Source: Sphagnum compactum
Lineage: Eukaryota > Bryophyta > Sphagnopsida > Sphagnales
Assembly (NCBI GenBank): GCA_965153455.1
Contig: OZ234499.1
Location: 15,062,271 to 15,126,270, forward strand
Direction of reading: 5' to 3'
Length of the DNA stretch: 64,000 nucleotides
This document shows positions 25,591 through 37,734 of the stretch, one piece after another. Under the pieces are notes generated by a model. That model made no database searches, was not told the origin of the DNA, and was given only the letters and a program-made list of their open reading frames with translations. The number at the start of each line of letters is the position of its first letter. The stretch's first letter is position 1. Made by a program: the position numbers and the translations under genes.

Positions 25591-26940
25591 AATATTTTCC
25601 ACTACACTTGGAATCTACAAGCTAGGGCTTCTTGAGATCTATCAATGGTAGGTCTTTCTCATTGCATGTGTACACATCCCATTGACCCATTAAACATCAA
25701 CCTATTGTGATTACACATATCAATGAATGTAGTATCATGAGGACCCATGATGTAGTGCAAGATGTTATACATCCGTTGCTCGAAAAGCTAATTTTCAACT
25801 GGTTTGTGAACAACTCCACATGCTTCCTTCATTCACACAATAGACTTTCATTGACATGTAAACATAGTTTTATTCAAAGACAAGGTTGCACATTGGCATA
25901 CATCATCATTACAAATCCCACATATGTCAACATTTTGCTTTAGGTAACTTCAACACTAGGATTCCCAACTTCAAAAGTAGCCCAAATAAAGGAAAAGAAC
26001 TACAAATATCAACACCTAGGAGACCAATTTTTGTTCTTAGTGATAAAAGTTCTTGGTTGTTTACACAAACAAGATTATAGTTTTCTACAAGATTGTGCCA
26101 ACAACATGTGGGGTATCAAAGGACTAGAAGGTTCACCCCTTTCATTCCTAACAACTTTCCTTGGACAATGAATTTTGGTTACACTCCATCTTAAGTCATA
26201 CTATGGTGATGAAGGTGGCCATATCCCACCTCCCACCATTCATTGATCCCCTACCTATCCCCACATTTGACTTACTTGTAGCCAATGGCATTTGGGTAAT
26301 TGTCTACATTGTGTGCTTAGGCTAGTTAAAATAGTCTACATTTTTTTATTCCTCTCAATTCTTGCCTTATGTTTTTGTCCATTATGTTTCTCTTGTTTGA
26401 TTGTTTATTTCATAATAAAGGTGGCCATGTTTACATCAATTGGAGCATGAAATTTTCTTTGAAAAATATATCAATGGATTGCTAGGGTTACAAAAGCAAA
26501 AAAAGAATGAGTGAGCAAAGAACCTTGTGAAATTGTGCTACAAGTAATTATACTTTTGAAGGATTTGCATATGCATATAATACATTATATGGCTCTGTAA
26601 ATAAATACATATATGTACCTACCTACATACATATAATACACATATATAACTAGGATATTAATGGTTGTGAATTATGTTACCTATTATGCAAAAGTACTAA
26701 ATGTCTAATAGTAGAAACTTTGGTATTGTACAAAAAAATTGTTTGTTAAATAATAGTGTAAAAACTACATGGTAATCAATTATCATATTTTTCAAGGCAA
26801 CATTTTTGTTACTTGGCAATAGCCTTTTCTTTTTTGTGCAAAATTTCGCACTATTGTGAAAGGTTTGAAAATTTATGTGAAATTCAATGGGTTTTTGAAA
26901 AGAATTGCAAAAAATTTTAAAATCTAAAAACAATCACTAG
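25591..26940. other. AT-rich desert
   Basis: Frames at 25707-25943 and 25886-26080 are short and unrecognised. Runs of TACATA-type sequence lie near 26575-26645. No gene can be supported. Confidence 0.55.
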
Positions 26941-27079
26941 ATTTCTATAGATGGTTCAAATATGTAGCCAAAACATATATAAAGATGTTTAATTTTATTT
27001 ATCTCATATTTTGTTGATAGTGGAATTTGGTTAAATTGGCTTATGGATGATTGCCACCTTGATGACATCATAAAATTGC
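26941..27079 (+). repeat. Dispersed repeat family, copy C (long form)
   Basis: It starts TTTCTATAGATGGTTCAAAT, continues TAGCCAAAACATATATAAAG and ATGTTTAATTTT, then GAATTTGGTTAAATTGGCTT, and ends GATGACATCATAAAATTG. The left part matches, in reverse, the copy ending at 28045. It is one of two copies that show the full length of about 140 bases. Confidence 0.65.
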
Positions 27080-27200
27080 TTGGAAAAAAATTAATTAAAT
27101 CCAATGAGATTCATGCAAATGCTAATCGTGTAAAAAAAAAGTGCAAAAGTTGGAAGATTTCAAAGAATTGTTTTTCATAGTTCACCATATTTGGACAATA

Positions 27201-27325
27201 AGTTCCAGCAAGTTGCAAAAATATAGTAGGATTTTTAAATTTTCATACTGTCCTCGCTGATTTATAGCCAAATTTGGCTTATTCCTCATGTGGATGATCA
27301 TTAATGTGGCTACATCAAAAAGACA
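27201..27325 (+). repeat. Dispersed repeat family, copy D
   Basis: GTTCCAGCAAGTTGCAAAAA, then TTTTCATACTG, then TAGCCAAATTTGGCTTATTC, TGTGGATGATCATTAATG and GGCTACATCAAAAAG. The layout is that of the copy at 61568. Confidence 0.6.
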
Positions 27326-27660
27326 AAATCAAAATCAAAAACGAAAAGCCCTTATGGATTATATGCATTAGTGTTTCAACAAATTGCAAAGGTCAATTTA
27401 AAATTTTTTTTCAATTCCCAAGCATTTTAAATGTTTGTGAAATATTGTTCTAAAATTGATATTGAAGTTTTTTTATTTATCTTCTTTTTAAATAAAGTAA
27501 AAAAAATTTCCTAAAGTGTGGCAACATACATGCACATGGTTCAATTTTACCCTTTGGGGGGGGGGGGGGGGAGGGGGTTGTTCAATATTTTGAAATATTG
27601 GTGGTTGTTATGATTGAATTATTGTATGTTAACAAAAGCGGTGCAAGCATGGGTTTTTTT

Positions 27661-27726
27661 CTTCAATTTTGTGAAGTAGGTGGATTGGTGATCATCCACA
27701 AGAAGACTTCACCAAATTTGGTTACA
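27661..27726 (-). repeat. Dispersed repeat family, copy E (reverse)
   Basis: On the minus strand: GTAACCAAATTTGGTGAAG, TGTGGATGATCACCAATC, CTACTTCACAAAATTGAAG. It keeps both core boxes with a few changes. Confidence 0.55.
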
Positions 27727-27907
27727 TGTCATGAGGATTTCTTTGTTTTTGGGAACATCCCCATATTTTGGCAACAAGTTATTTTATACAATCTAAATTT
27801 GGTGGTGTCATCTTTTCTTTCCTTGAAATATGAAAACTTTGGGCAATTTTCCCCCAAAAACAACCCTTCGGTGCAAGTGTGGTATGTTGTGTGATTTTTG
27901 TTTTTTT

Positions 27908-28045
27908 TAAATTTTGTGATGTAACCAAGGTTGTGATAATTGATTAAGCAATTTAGCCAAATTTGGCTATTAGAAATATGGAAGGAAGAAAATTTAAACA
28001 TCTTTATATTTTTTTGGCTACTTACTTGAAACATCTATAGAAAAT
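27908..28045 (-). repeat. Dispersed repeat family, copy F (reverse, long form)
   Basis: On the minus strand it begins TTCTATAGATGTTTCAAGTA and GCCAAAAAAATATAAAGATG, then AATAGCCAAATTTGGCTAAA, and ends GTTACATCACAAAATTTA. It pairs with copy C as an inverted relative about 830 bases away. Confidence 0.65.
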
Positions 28046-28693
28046 TGGAGAGTTTTTAAATACTTTTTAAAAAATTACTCTGACAGAAAAATGATTTTCA
28101 AAGAGCATTTCCAGAAAATTACTTTCAGCTGTTTGTAGGTTTTTCTGGAGAGCATGGTCAGTTAGCAATAAGAGGATGATCAGATAATCATTTAGAAATG
28201 AATATGGCCACCAGAATAACTCCTGTTTTAGAGCGAAAAGGGAGGTAATATCTCCAGATTATCAGATTGTAGCAAAGAGAAAACTCAGCACACCTCACAA
28301 TGCTCAAAGATAGTGATGGAGAAAAGACAGGCAAAGAAAACAGTGCATCAAACCCAACCCAAACCATGTATCAGATAAAACTTCAGGTTCGTCCAACAGC
28401 AAATGTTTTACCAAAATATGACCCCAAACTGACGGGGAAGTAAAAGTACAAATTGGGCACCTGGGGCTATTTTTGATTGGCAACACAATTTGTTCCCCAG
28501 GTTGCATGTAGATAAAGATAGCTCTTTCTGGTCAGTTTGCCTGCTCTGGGACCCAATCCAAAGTCAGTTTCCCAATGAGTAACCCTCCTCTTGTCAGCTT
28601 GAAAGCAAGCTACAATCCTCATTTTGAAGCTGAAATCCACATTTTTGCAGCTTGACAGGCAGGAGAGATAAACCTTGGGTTCATGGTTCTACT
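28046..28693 (-). other. EMC1 3' flank and probable 3' untranslated region
   Basis: This lies directly beyond the EMC1 stop codon. Its base composition resembles transcribed sequence more than the desert further left. No other gene seen. Confidence 0.45.
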
Positions 28694-31600
28694 TCATTTC
28701 CATTTCTCAGCAAGCTCCTTGCGCTCTGCTAGAACATAAGTTACTGCAATTGCAATGAGCAATGCAACAATGGTAATGAGCAGTAAGGCATAGCTGAAGT
28801 CTTCAGTGAGGGAGTCATATGTCCGGGATGGAGCAGTGCGTGTGTAAAACAAGTCAAGGCCATAGGCAAACACAAGGCAGGTTGACTCTAGTCGTGCAGG
28901 AATTGTCAATATCCCTCGCAAACCCTCCACTTGGTAACCATTGGTCAGATAGCCCTGTGACAGCAGATTGAGTGGACATTTAGAGGTAAGGGACAACTTT
29001 ATGCACAACCAACAACACCAGACAGTAAGAATCAACTAATGCTACTTTGTTGTGAGAGGAAACCAGACATTGCACCTTGCAGGACAGAGATACATCTCAT
29101 TCTAGGACACTGAGTACATTCTGTAAAAAGGAAGACATCCCAAACTGCTAGTATCTGCTGGGGATTTTGGCTACATGTAGACTGAAGACATTGAAAAGAC
29201 AGCTAACAAAAGGCGGTTTATAAGAGAGGAGGCATTGCAAAGTAGCTGACAGGAAACATCACAAAACTGCTCCTTGAATAATATACCTGTGGCGAAATAG
29301 GGATGGCATCAGTGAGGGGAAGAATGCCCTCTTCTCGCTCAGAAGGTGTGGGCGTGGCTGATCTGCGGGGGTCCAAAAGCCTCTTATCCAATGCTAGCAC
29401 CTGCAAGTGCAACAGAATCACATATGCTGGTAAGCAAGTCCAGTAACTTCACAAGTTTGTATATGCTCCCTTACTGTCAAGTTTCTTGCTTTTTTGGCTT
29501 GCCTGCTCTTAAAAGCCCTTCAGACTGCAGACCAGTGGGTAACCATTTCAAAGAACAGTTAACAAACCTGGTCAGTAACAGTGCCAAGCAACAACTGCTT
29601 GGAGGTGATGCCTCTGGCCGTTGTTGTCACAGTCAAAGCTTTCACTGTATAGGTAAAAAAGTAGCTCTGTCCCTTCACTTCAACATTTGATGAGGAATAT
29701 GATGAAAGTGGAGCACTTGCATTATGCCTGCCCAACATCAGCTGCATCACTCCTTTATCCCCCTGTACACAGACAGCATGGATCAATGTTTCCACCAGAA
29801 TGACTTTTTGCAATTTACTGCACAGATACTTACAATCTCTGTCCCAAGTTCTGCCAACACAGGGTAGTCATCAGACTGCTATTCCAACTAGTCTCAGAAA
29901 AACTTTCAACAGTGAAGGACTGAAGTTGGTAGGTGAACCAGTTATGATCCATATAGTGACAGCATATGGTCACCCAGTGAAAACCCCATCAACATCTAAA
30001 GTCCAATTGTGAGACTTGATTGAAACAAGCTTGACACTCAACCAAACACTTGCCATTTGACTTCAACTATAAATGATTATCAAGGAAATACAAACCCATG
30101 AAGAGAAGTGCAGAGAAATACCACTCGCGACTGGTCATAGGTCTCCAGAACAGACATCTCATATCGATGATTGCGAAGATTGAAGTAGTGATACACAACC
30201 CAATTCTCACTCAGGACCTGCAACACCAAGACAGCTAACATCAACAAAAGATACAATAAGACAATCAGCAACTGCAAGAATCTTGGGTATCAAAAAGAAG
30301 CAAACCCAAAGACCACAAAAAACAGGGAAAGTACCGCATGCACAGGGCCTTGCATGCTTGGATGTGTGACACGATGCAGAATTCGTCCTGTAACAGTGTC
30401 AATCAAGTATGCCACCACTGTAGAGTCCTCTGGAGATGCAGCACCTAACAAGCCTACTGACTTGGGAGTAACCGTTGCCACAAAGATCATATTCTTGTTG
30501 AGATACTTGAAGAGAACTTCTCGGTTCCCAAGTACTTTGGCTTGTGTGTGCACTACCTGCACAATTGGAAGAAAATTGTGAGATAAGAATGAATCAAAAT
30601 CAAGATAAACAAATCACTGGCACAAACAAGAACTTTCTAGGCTATCCTTGGATGTACAGAATACTTCTGGATTTGCTCAATGTGCAACCAAGATAGCTTG
30701 ATTCGTATTCTTGAGAAACAAAATTGAGTGGTTGTTACCTCATCTGGTCTCCTTGTAGCAACGGTAGCAATTGACTCTGTCTCCTCAGGAAAGACAACTG
30801 ACCACAACTTCTCTGTCTCAAACAGATAGCCCTCACTTGATGTTTGTCTGCTGGATTCTACCAGTCCCTTGATTCCATAACCTTCAATGATCCCCTTTGT
30901 TCTATCCACTTCATAAAAGTAAGCATTGTCCTTTTGTTTCAGAAAGAGATCTAAGCTTTCTTCACTGCCAGGAAGAAGATGTGCCTGTGCTTGATCATCA
31001 ACAAAGAGGTGGAGCCGTTGCTCTGAAGAATCTGTTAGTGGCAACCCAAAGGCATGGGTTACAGGATAGCTGAGCTTCACTGTACGAAGCTCAATTCCCT
31101 TGTAGGCATCCACCCATGAAAGAACTGCTGGGAAATCAGATGTTGAGCAAGACTTTCCCAAGACCAAGACCTCTGGCCTTTCCTCAGCATGCTGGTGAGG
31201 GACCTGCCACAGCAGAAGCTTTTCTGGACAAACCTGGGGCCCACCATGAGGTGCACGGAACCCTGGAATAAGGAGGGACCATACTATCCTGCCATCACCA
31301 GTATGCAGGGCCAAGAGCTTCCCAGACTTCGTCAGCACAAGAAGAAGCTTACGAAATCCATTGTGATCACGAGTGAGCTTTGTCTTATCAGCCTGGTTCA
31401 GTCGGGATTCTTGAACTGCAGCTATCTCATCTGCACTTGCAAGAAATAGTGTCGCTTTCAATTTCAAAAAATGTCCCTGGAAAAACACAAGTGCCCAACA
31501 ACCAAGAGAATTAATTGTTGATATTGTAAGACTGATGAGTCTAGGAAAATAATCTGAATAAGGAGAGATAGATTACCTTCAGCCACTCAGCCAGATCATG

Positions 31601-34398
31601 TTCCACTTCAGCCACAGAGACACCATCTCGTTCTAATGGAAGTTCTGCAGATTTTGCATCCACAATTGATGCCAGCTCATCTTCACGAGTCCACACAATT
31701 TCACCTTGCTGGAGCAGTAAAAGTGAGTCATCTTCCCCTACAACAAGTGCACGAAAGCCATGTGTTCGATCAGTGCGAAGATATGCATTCAGGAAAACCT
31801 TTTGCACTTGTCCTCTGTGTGAGGGTAGCCTGATCATCTCCTTTTGCACCACTTCAGTCCAGTCTTCACCCTGCACATGGAGGCTGAAAGTGTTTTGTGA
31901 ATGCCCTCCTTCCAAGAGCTGAATTATAGCTACTGAATGCTTGCTGTTTGCAACACTCAAGCTGTCACTCACAGCAACTGCTCCCACAAGTGTCTCCACC
32001 ATACGTAGTTCACCACTTGTAGGATCAACAGCAACAATTGCAGTTAGATCACCTAGAGCAAGTGAAATAGCACCATCCAGCTTTGTTGGTAGAAGCTTAG
32101 GAAGACCAACAGCATTTGGAAACAAGCTTGACAATGCAGTCTCCAAGACAGTCAGCCCATTTGCATTTATGGACACTGTTATCAAGTGGGTACCCTTTGA
32201 ATCAAGTGCAACAGCAAATTGTTTTGAAACCAGCAGCTCTGTGACAGATAATGTCTCAGATGTCATGGCTGTCTTTCTGTCAGTTATTGTTCCTGCCTGA
32301 AGGTCTATTTCTATCATGGTAAATCCAGAATCACCAATGAACCCAACTCCATATGCCTTGAGCTCCTCAGTTGCCACAATCACATCTCGGATATCAACAT
32401 CATTGCTGCATCAACAAAACAAAGGAATATTCTTATCATTGCCCTGGCCACCATTCACTTGTTGAACTAACACAAATGATAAGAATCTAGCTTCAGGCAA
32501 TATACACTGCTCCAGAATCTTGTAGAATTCAAAGAGCCCAGTGAAGTCCTTACCCAGAAATGTCAACTTTCCAGATGGTCGTGCCATCTTGACCCGACAA
32601 TGCAGTCAAGACACTGCCACTTAGAACTAGAAGGTCATTGATTTTGTCATTGTCAATGTCTACCTGCAAACCAGACACACATACTCAGTCTGAGAGTGAT
32701 ATACAAAGAGATGCTGGCTGAAGATTAGACGAGTCCTCCTCAAGGATGTGAAGGCTCCACAGCAAAATGAACCAAGAAAAACCCTGATGACACTTCTATG
32801 AGATTACAGAGAAGACCCTACATTACTATTTATGGGAAGTTCCAGCAAAACTAAAACTAAAAGAACAAGAATAAATGCAGTCATAACCTTAGGAGTGTCA
32901 CTAACAATGTGTCAAACCATGAACTTCATCATAGATAGCAATGACAAGCTCACAATACTGGGTATAGATAAGTATATATAATCTACTGAAAATCTGGGGC
33001 AAAACATTATACAAACATGAGTATCCTGAGACTCAGTCACAATGTTGGCTAGAACTCAAAAGATATAGCTAATCAAATAGGTCAATAGCATCCTTGTTCA
33101 ATTGCACAAAGCTTGTGAGGGCAATTTGGAAATTTTTTTCAGCTTATCCCTGTCCAAGCAAGCATCTAAGCCTAAGACACAGAGAGCCCTAAATTGAGTG
33201 TACTGTTCATGGCCTCCTATACCCTGAACAAATCCTGTAAGCACACCGCTAGTGACTACTTGGAGAAAGAACACACATTAAAACACTGGAAAAATGTATG
33301 TCTGAGATTGCAGAGAAAACCCCAAATCAAATAATTTGAAGGTACAACCTGTCTGTCAGTTCCAGCAAAACAAAAACAACATGACAACAATGAGTGCAGT
33401 CATAGACCTTATAACACAAACCAAGGACAGTTTAAAGCTTGTATAACTTGTGAAACTCAGTGAGAAATGGACAAGAAGAGATTGCTTGCATGAACAAGAG
33501 CTTGGTTGGCCAAAAAAATTGCATGTGTAAATATCAGTAAACAAGCTGGCCGAAACCTCTGCATCTAATAATCCTAAGCACCTTTTTCTTGATGAGAATT
33601 ATCTATTGACAGAGAAAGGAACCAATTTTTTTGTCTCTTACAGGTAATGCCACCAAACGTGGTGGATTTGATCCCTTGGAGGAGGGGATTGCAGCTTCCC
33701 AAATTAAGATTCCATCAGGTAAATGCCAGGCTCTCACATTGGTACCTCCAGACAAAGTCATCACATCTGTGCACCAAGAAAATTTGGCGATTAGTCACAG
33801 ATCCACAAAAAAAGAACACCTGAAGTTCCTGCAGAATTTCACGGTCAAAGAATTATGCTTACACTTTCCACTTGCCAGTTCCAGCACATCGATTGTATCT
33901 GATTCCCCAAGCACGTGCCTCCAATCTGCACATCCAGACAGACAAGCTGAATACCATTGTATTCAAGAGAGGAAGAGCACCTACAGGCAATAATAACAAA
34001 TGGCACGAGAGACCACGTTCACTTACAAATTTCCCCAGTGCGGAGATTTAGGGACGCCAGAGCATTTTGCTCGGTGGCCACAACAACACGTTTCCTGCCG
34101 CTCCCCTGCGTCTGGAACACCGCATGCTTCACCCGTCCTATGTACTGCTGATGCCTGCAAATGTCCCCCAAGAAAAGAGCAGGCACGTACGTCTTAAGAA
34201 AAGAAAAAACAGCAACCATTAAGTAGAAAGCGATGGTGGAAAAAGGAAAAGAAGGATTCGGTACCAGTCCCACACACCGACTTGATCCTCGTAGAGAGCG
34301 TGACATGACGATGTAAGAAACCCCAGCACGCAAACGAAAGCAAGAAGAAGAAGCAGCTGCTGCTGCTGCAGATTTAGCGACTGCCTATGATGCGCCAT
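28694..34398 (-). CDS. EMC1: ER membrane protein complex subunit 1 (EMC1), 12 exons
   Basis: EMC1 is the largest subunit of the ER membrane complex, which inserts tail-anchored and multi-pass proteins into the ER membrane. Exons on the minus strand: 34398-34265, 34154-34027, 33925-33863, 33766-33642, 32663-32554, 32405-31577, 31476-30739, 30556-30335, 30217-30122, 29762-29568, 29400-29287, 28954-28694. All junctions are GT-AG and all phases agree, giving about 1004 residues, close to plant EMC1 size. Residues 1-30 are a signal peptide. A lumenal beta-propeller (PQQ/WD-like) region follows, with family phrases such as YIGRVKHAVFQTQGSGRKRV and VRAWHLPDG. The C-terminal EMC1 domain contains NWVVYHYFNLRNHRYEMSVL and FFTYTVKALTVTTTARGITS. 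One membrane helix spans residues 972-993, followed by a short basic cytosolic tail (ERKELAEKWK). An in-frame ATG nine codons upstream (34425) is possible, but the chosen start gives the cleaner signal peptide. Intron 4 (978 bp) is far longer than the others. Confidence 0.96.
32664..33641 (-). other. EMC1 intron 4, with an internal diverged duplication
   Basis: This 978-base intron carries two related segments. GAGATTACAGAGAAGACCC (about 32800) matches GAGATTGCAGAGAAAACCCC (about 33304). GTTCCAGCAAAACTAAAAC to TGCAGTCATAACCTT (32839-32890) matches GTTCCAGCAAAACAAAAAC to TGCAGTCATAGACCTT (33359-33410). The offset is about 504-520 bases. No other exon was found inside it. Confidence 0.65.
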
Positions 34399-34500
34399 GT
34401 CCGCTCTCCGCTTCCCTTCACCCACTTCTCCGACTTCTCTTGCCCTGCCCTTGCTGCCTTCTACTGTCCACCATCGCCGAAGCTCTCACCGAGAGCGATA
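34399..34500 (-). promoter_or_regulatory. EMC1 5' leader and proximal upstream region
   Basis: This lies between the EMC1 start and the 42-bp telobox array. On the minus strand it is purine-rich (GAGAAGTCGGAGAAGTGGG). No TATA box is obvious. The role is inferred from position. Confidence 0.4.
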
Positions 34501-34735
34501 ATGGAATTAGGGTTTCGTCCATCGAATGTTCGGTTAGAGACCATGGAATTAGGTTTTCGTCCAACTAACGCTCCGTTATAGACGACCGACTTAGGGTTTC
34601 GTCCATCTACCTGTTCGATTAGAGACGATGGAATTAGGGTGTAGTCCATCCACTGTTGAGTTAGAGACGATGAAACTAAGGTTTTGTTCATCTACCATTG
34701 GATTAGAGACGATGAATTAGGGTTTCAACTAGGGT
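34501..34735 (-). repeat. 42-bp tandem array carrying telobox motifs upstream of EMC1
   Basis: Units start at 34501, 34543, 34585, 34628, 34670 and 34712, a period of 42-43 bases. Each has the form ATGGAATTAGGGTTTCGTCC, a variable middle, and GTTAGAGACG. TTAGGGTTT (telobox AAACCCTAA on the gene strand) is intact in units 1, 3 and 6 and altered in 2, 4 and 5; a further CTAGGGTTT follows in unit 6. The array lies about 100-340 bases upstream of the EMC1 start, so it is in the promoter or the 5' leader. Because 42 is a multiple of three, a 76-codon minus-strand frame (34461-34691) crosses it with a 14-residue periodicity. I regard that frame as a by-product. Confidence 0.85.
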
Positions 34736-35061
34736 TTCATCCTGTTCAGGTTTTAGGGCTTGGTGCTCACAAATGAAGTAAGCTCTCCTGTGGAGGACTA
34801 TTGCAAATTCAAGGTAGTTGTATGGAGTTTGAGTGTGTTGTGGTTGTTGGATTCAATAAAACATTGTGACGATGGTGAAGCTCCAAACCGCAGTGGAGGT
34901 GCGCAAGTGAATCTGTTGTTGACAGTGCATGTTTGAGATGCTTCTAAAGCCGTTGAGGGGACAAAAGCTTCTTCTCCACAACACTTCACCAGCTTGCTTT
35001 GTGTAAGTCTAGGAAGAGCTATTCTTCGTTGTTACTACCAACGTCTCAAGGGCACATTCAA
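34736..35061. other. Intergenic, upstream of the EMC1 array
   Basis: No gene visible. Several short frames on both strands lack family resemblance. Confidence 0.5.
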
Positions 35062-35480
35062 CAGGTATGTCTTATTTTTTCTTTCTTTCTTTCTTTTTCT
35101 GTTTTTTTTTCCCCTTCCTTTATATTTTTATGTTTGTGTTTTTTCTTTTGTTTCTTTTGTTTTTCGTTTTTCCCCTTTGTTTTTGTTCCATCATGGGCTT
35201 TTTTCTGTTTTTGTTTTTGTGTTTCTTCTGTTTATGTTTTTTTCTTTTTTTTCTGTTTTTTTACTTTCCTTTTTCTGCTTTTTTCTATTTTTATGTATTT
35301 TTTTATGTTTTTACGCCTTTTTATGTTTTTTTTCCTTTTTCTCTATGGTTTCTTTTTTTCCTTTTTTTTTTCCTTTTTTTGTATTTTTCATTCCTGTTTT
35401 TTTCTCTTTGTTTATGTTCTTTTTATCTTTTTTTATTATTTTTCTAATTTCTATTCCTTCATTTTTTTGGTTGTTAATCA
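35062..35480. repeat. T-rich pyrimidine tract, about 420 bases
   Basis: Almost uninterrupted TTTTC, TTTTTG and TTTCTT words on the plus strand. Three overlapping long frames (up to 186 codons) cover it in all plus-strand phases and encode mostly Phe. Their equal length in every phase shows they come from composition, not from a gene. Confidence 0.85.
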
Positions 35481-37734
35481 TGTCATTCTTTGTTGTGTGC
35501 AAGCTTCACTTGCACAATATTTTGTGCCACCATACATATTTGAAGGATAAATAAAGGAAAAGAAAATGAGTTATTCATCATTGTAAATGCTTGTAATTAT
35601 TAGAATTTAAATTTCATGTCACATAAATAATTTGAATTTTAAAAGAAACACATTTGTCAAAGCATATGTATTTTTATTTCTCCACCTTGTTGAATATTTG
35701 TTGAAGTATGTCAAGGGAGAGTGAAAATGCAATATAACTGAAAATGAACATGAAATATATTTCAATGTCATAGATATGGAAAAAAATTGTGAAATGAAAT
35801 ATTCAAATAGAAAATAGTAGAACAAAAAGAATTGAAAAATAAAACTGCAAAAATTGCATGCTTAAAAGAAAATGTGAAGTCATATAAATATACATTATGT
35901 TGGTTTTCGTATTGTGTTAGTGATCGAAAAAATGAAATGTGGATTCTCCCAAACATGAGTTGTATTATTTGATACAGTAATCATGTAAATGCACATAATC
36001 CAAGCACTAAAGAAAGAAAACGTGTAATATCATATTACAAAACATATGGAATAACAATTTTTAAAAAACATGTGAATGCAAATCATGAAATTGTTTTGAA
36101 ACATTTGAAAAGGAAAATAATAACTTAGTCAAAAAAAATGTGAATAAACGAATAGTAAAAGATAGGCTTAATGTGTCTATCAATGCAATATCTTTCTATT
36201 TTTAAACTCCTTAAGGTTAAGTACAAATGTTGTATAACCTAAGTTGGTATTTTTAATAGCTTAAAATATTATTAATATATCATTAAGTAACCTATTTTTA
36301 AAAAAATTATATTTAGAATTTTATTACAAATGTATTAATTATTAGTGTTAACAATAATAATTAATAATAAGAATTTTTTAAATAATGTTATTAATATTAG
36401 CTAAGTTATAGATTAGCCTAACTTAACTTTGAGCTCATATTAACTAACCCAAGGTATTGTTGACTGCTAATAATAATATTGCGATTATTGTTACATTATA
36501 AAATAGACATACGTTTAACCTAAGAAAAATATTAATTAACTTAAGGTATTATGGTCAAATAATAACAATAATAATTTTATTAATATGTAATTAATTTATT
36601 TTACAACTATTTATACATAGACAATATTCATAGGCATATCAATGATTCATATCAACAATAATTGTTAAGAACAAAAACTATATATATGTATCTTAATATT
36701 ATTTTTATCTTTAGCTCCACCACCTTGATCGAGCTTAAGTTGAATTAATATTAATTAACCCAAAGTATTATTAACCACTTATTTCCTTGTGCTAAATAAA
36801 GGTTAATTTGAAAACAAATAATTGAAAAACTAATTTTAGGTATATTAAAGTCAAACAATAACAATACTAAGGTTATTAATTAATGACACCTACATTAACT
36901 ACTTATACTTACAATATTTATAAACATATTAATTTGTAGCATGAAAATTAATAATCATCCATAAATAATAATTAATTTAGTAATACTACTCACCACCTAA
37001 ATTAGGTCATCAAAGCCTAACCTAGTTTGAAATACAAATTGTTAACTAATAATAATAAAATTACAATCATTATTATCTCATTAAATTACACATAAAACTC
37101 ATGTAAAAAAAAATTCATCTAACTTAAGGTAATATGTCTAACCTTAGTTAATATAAAATATTCACAATGAAAATAATAATATTACAATGATTGACCCTAA
37201 ACCTTATAATTAATTATATTTTCAATAATCATAATTTTAATCAATTATAGGGTGATTATTAATATTCGATAAATTACTAACTATTGGTAATATTATTATT
37301 TTTCAACTAAGTTTGTGTAGAACCATTTTTTTTATGATCCAATAAATATTTTTTATTTAACAAAATTATAATTAATTTCAAAAGCACCTCAAACCAAATA
37401 ATATAAATTGTATTATCCACGTAATACACCATGCACCCCAATTTGTGTAGTCCACTTTGGTCAAAACTAAAATAAATAACTTTGAAAATACTCATTATAC
37501 AATGGATAAAACTTATCACATACATAGAACAATTCAAGGTTTTATATGTATTAAGTTATTAAAACGCAAAACGAACGGGGTTTCAATTCCATGTTGTTTT
37601 TTCTATGCTTATAATTTAATATAAATGATTTATTATTTATGTGATTACCTTTAGTTTAATTTTGTTAATTTATGTGGTCATTGAGTTTTTTAATTTAATA
37701 ATGATTTGATACGTCATCATTAATTAATTACAAC
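35481..37734. other. Very AT-rich desert
   Basis: Dominated by AATTA, TAATAATA and TTAAC words, especially 36200-37300. The recurring AACCTAA/TTAAGGT phrases suggest an old, decayed short tandem array, but no unit can be fixed. No gene seen. Confidence 0.6.

Noticed and set aside
34994-35554. Long open frames of 126-186 codons on the plus strand
   Set aside because: They occur in all three phases over a T-rich tract and encode almost only Phe; this is a composition effect.
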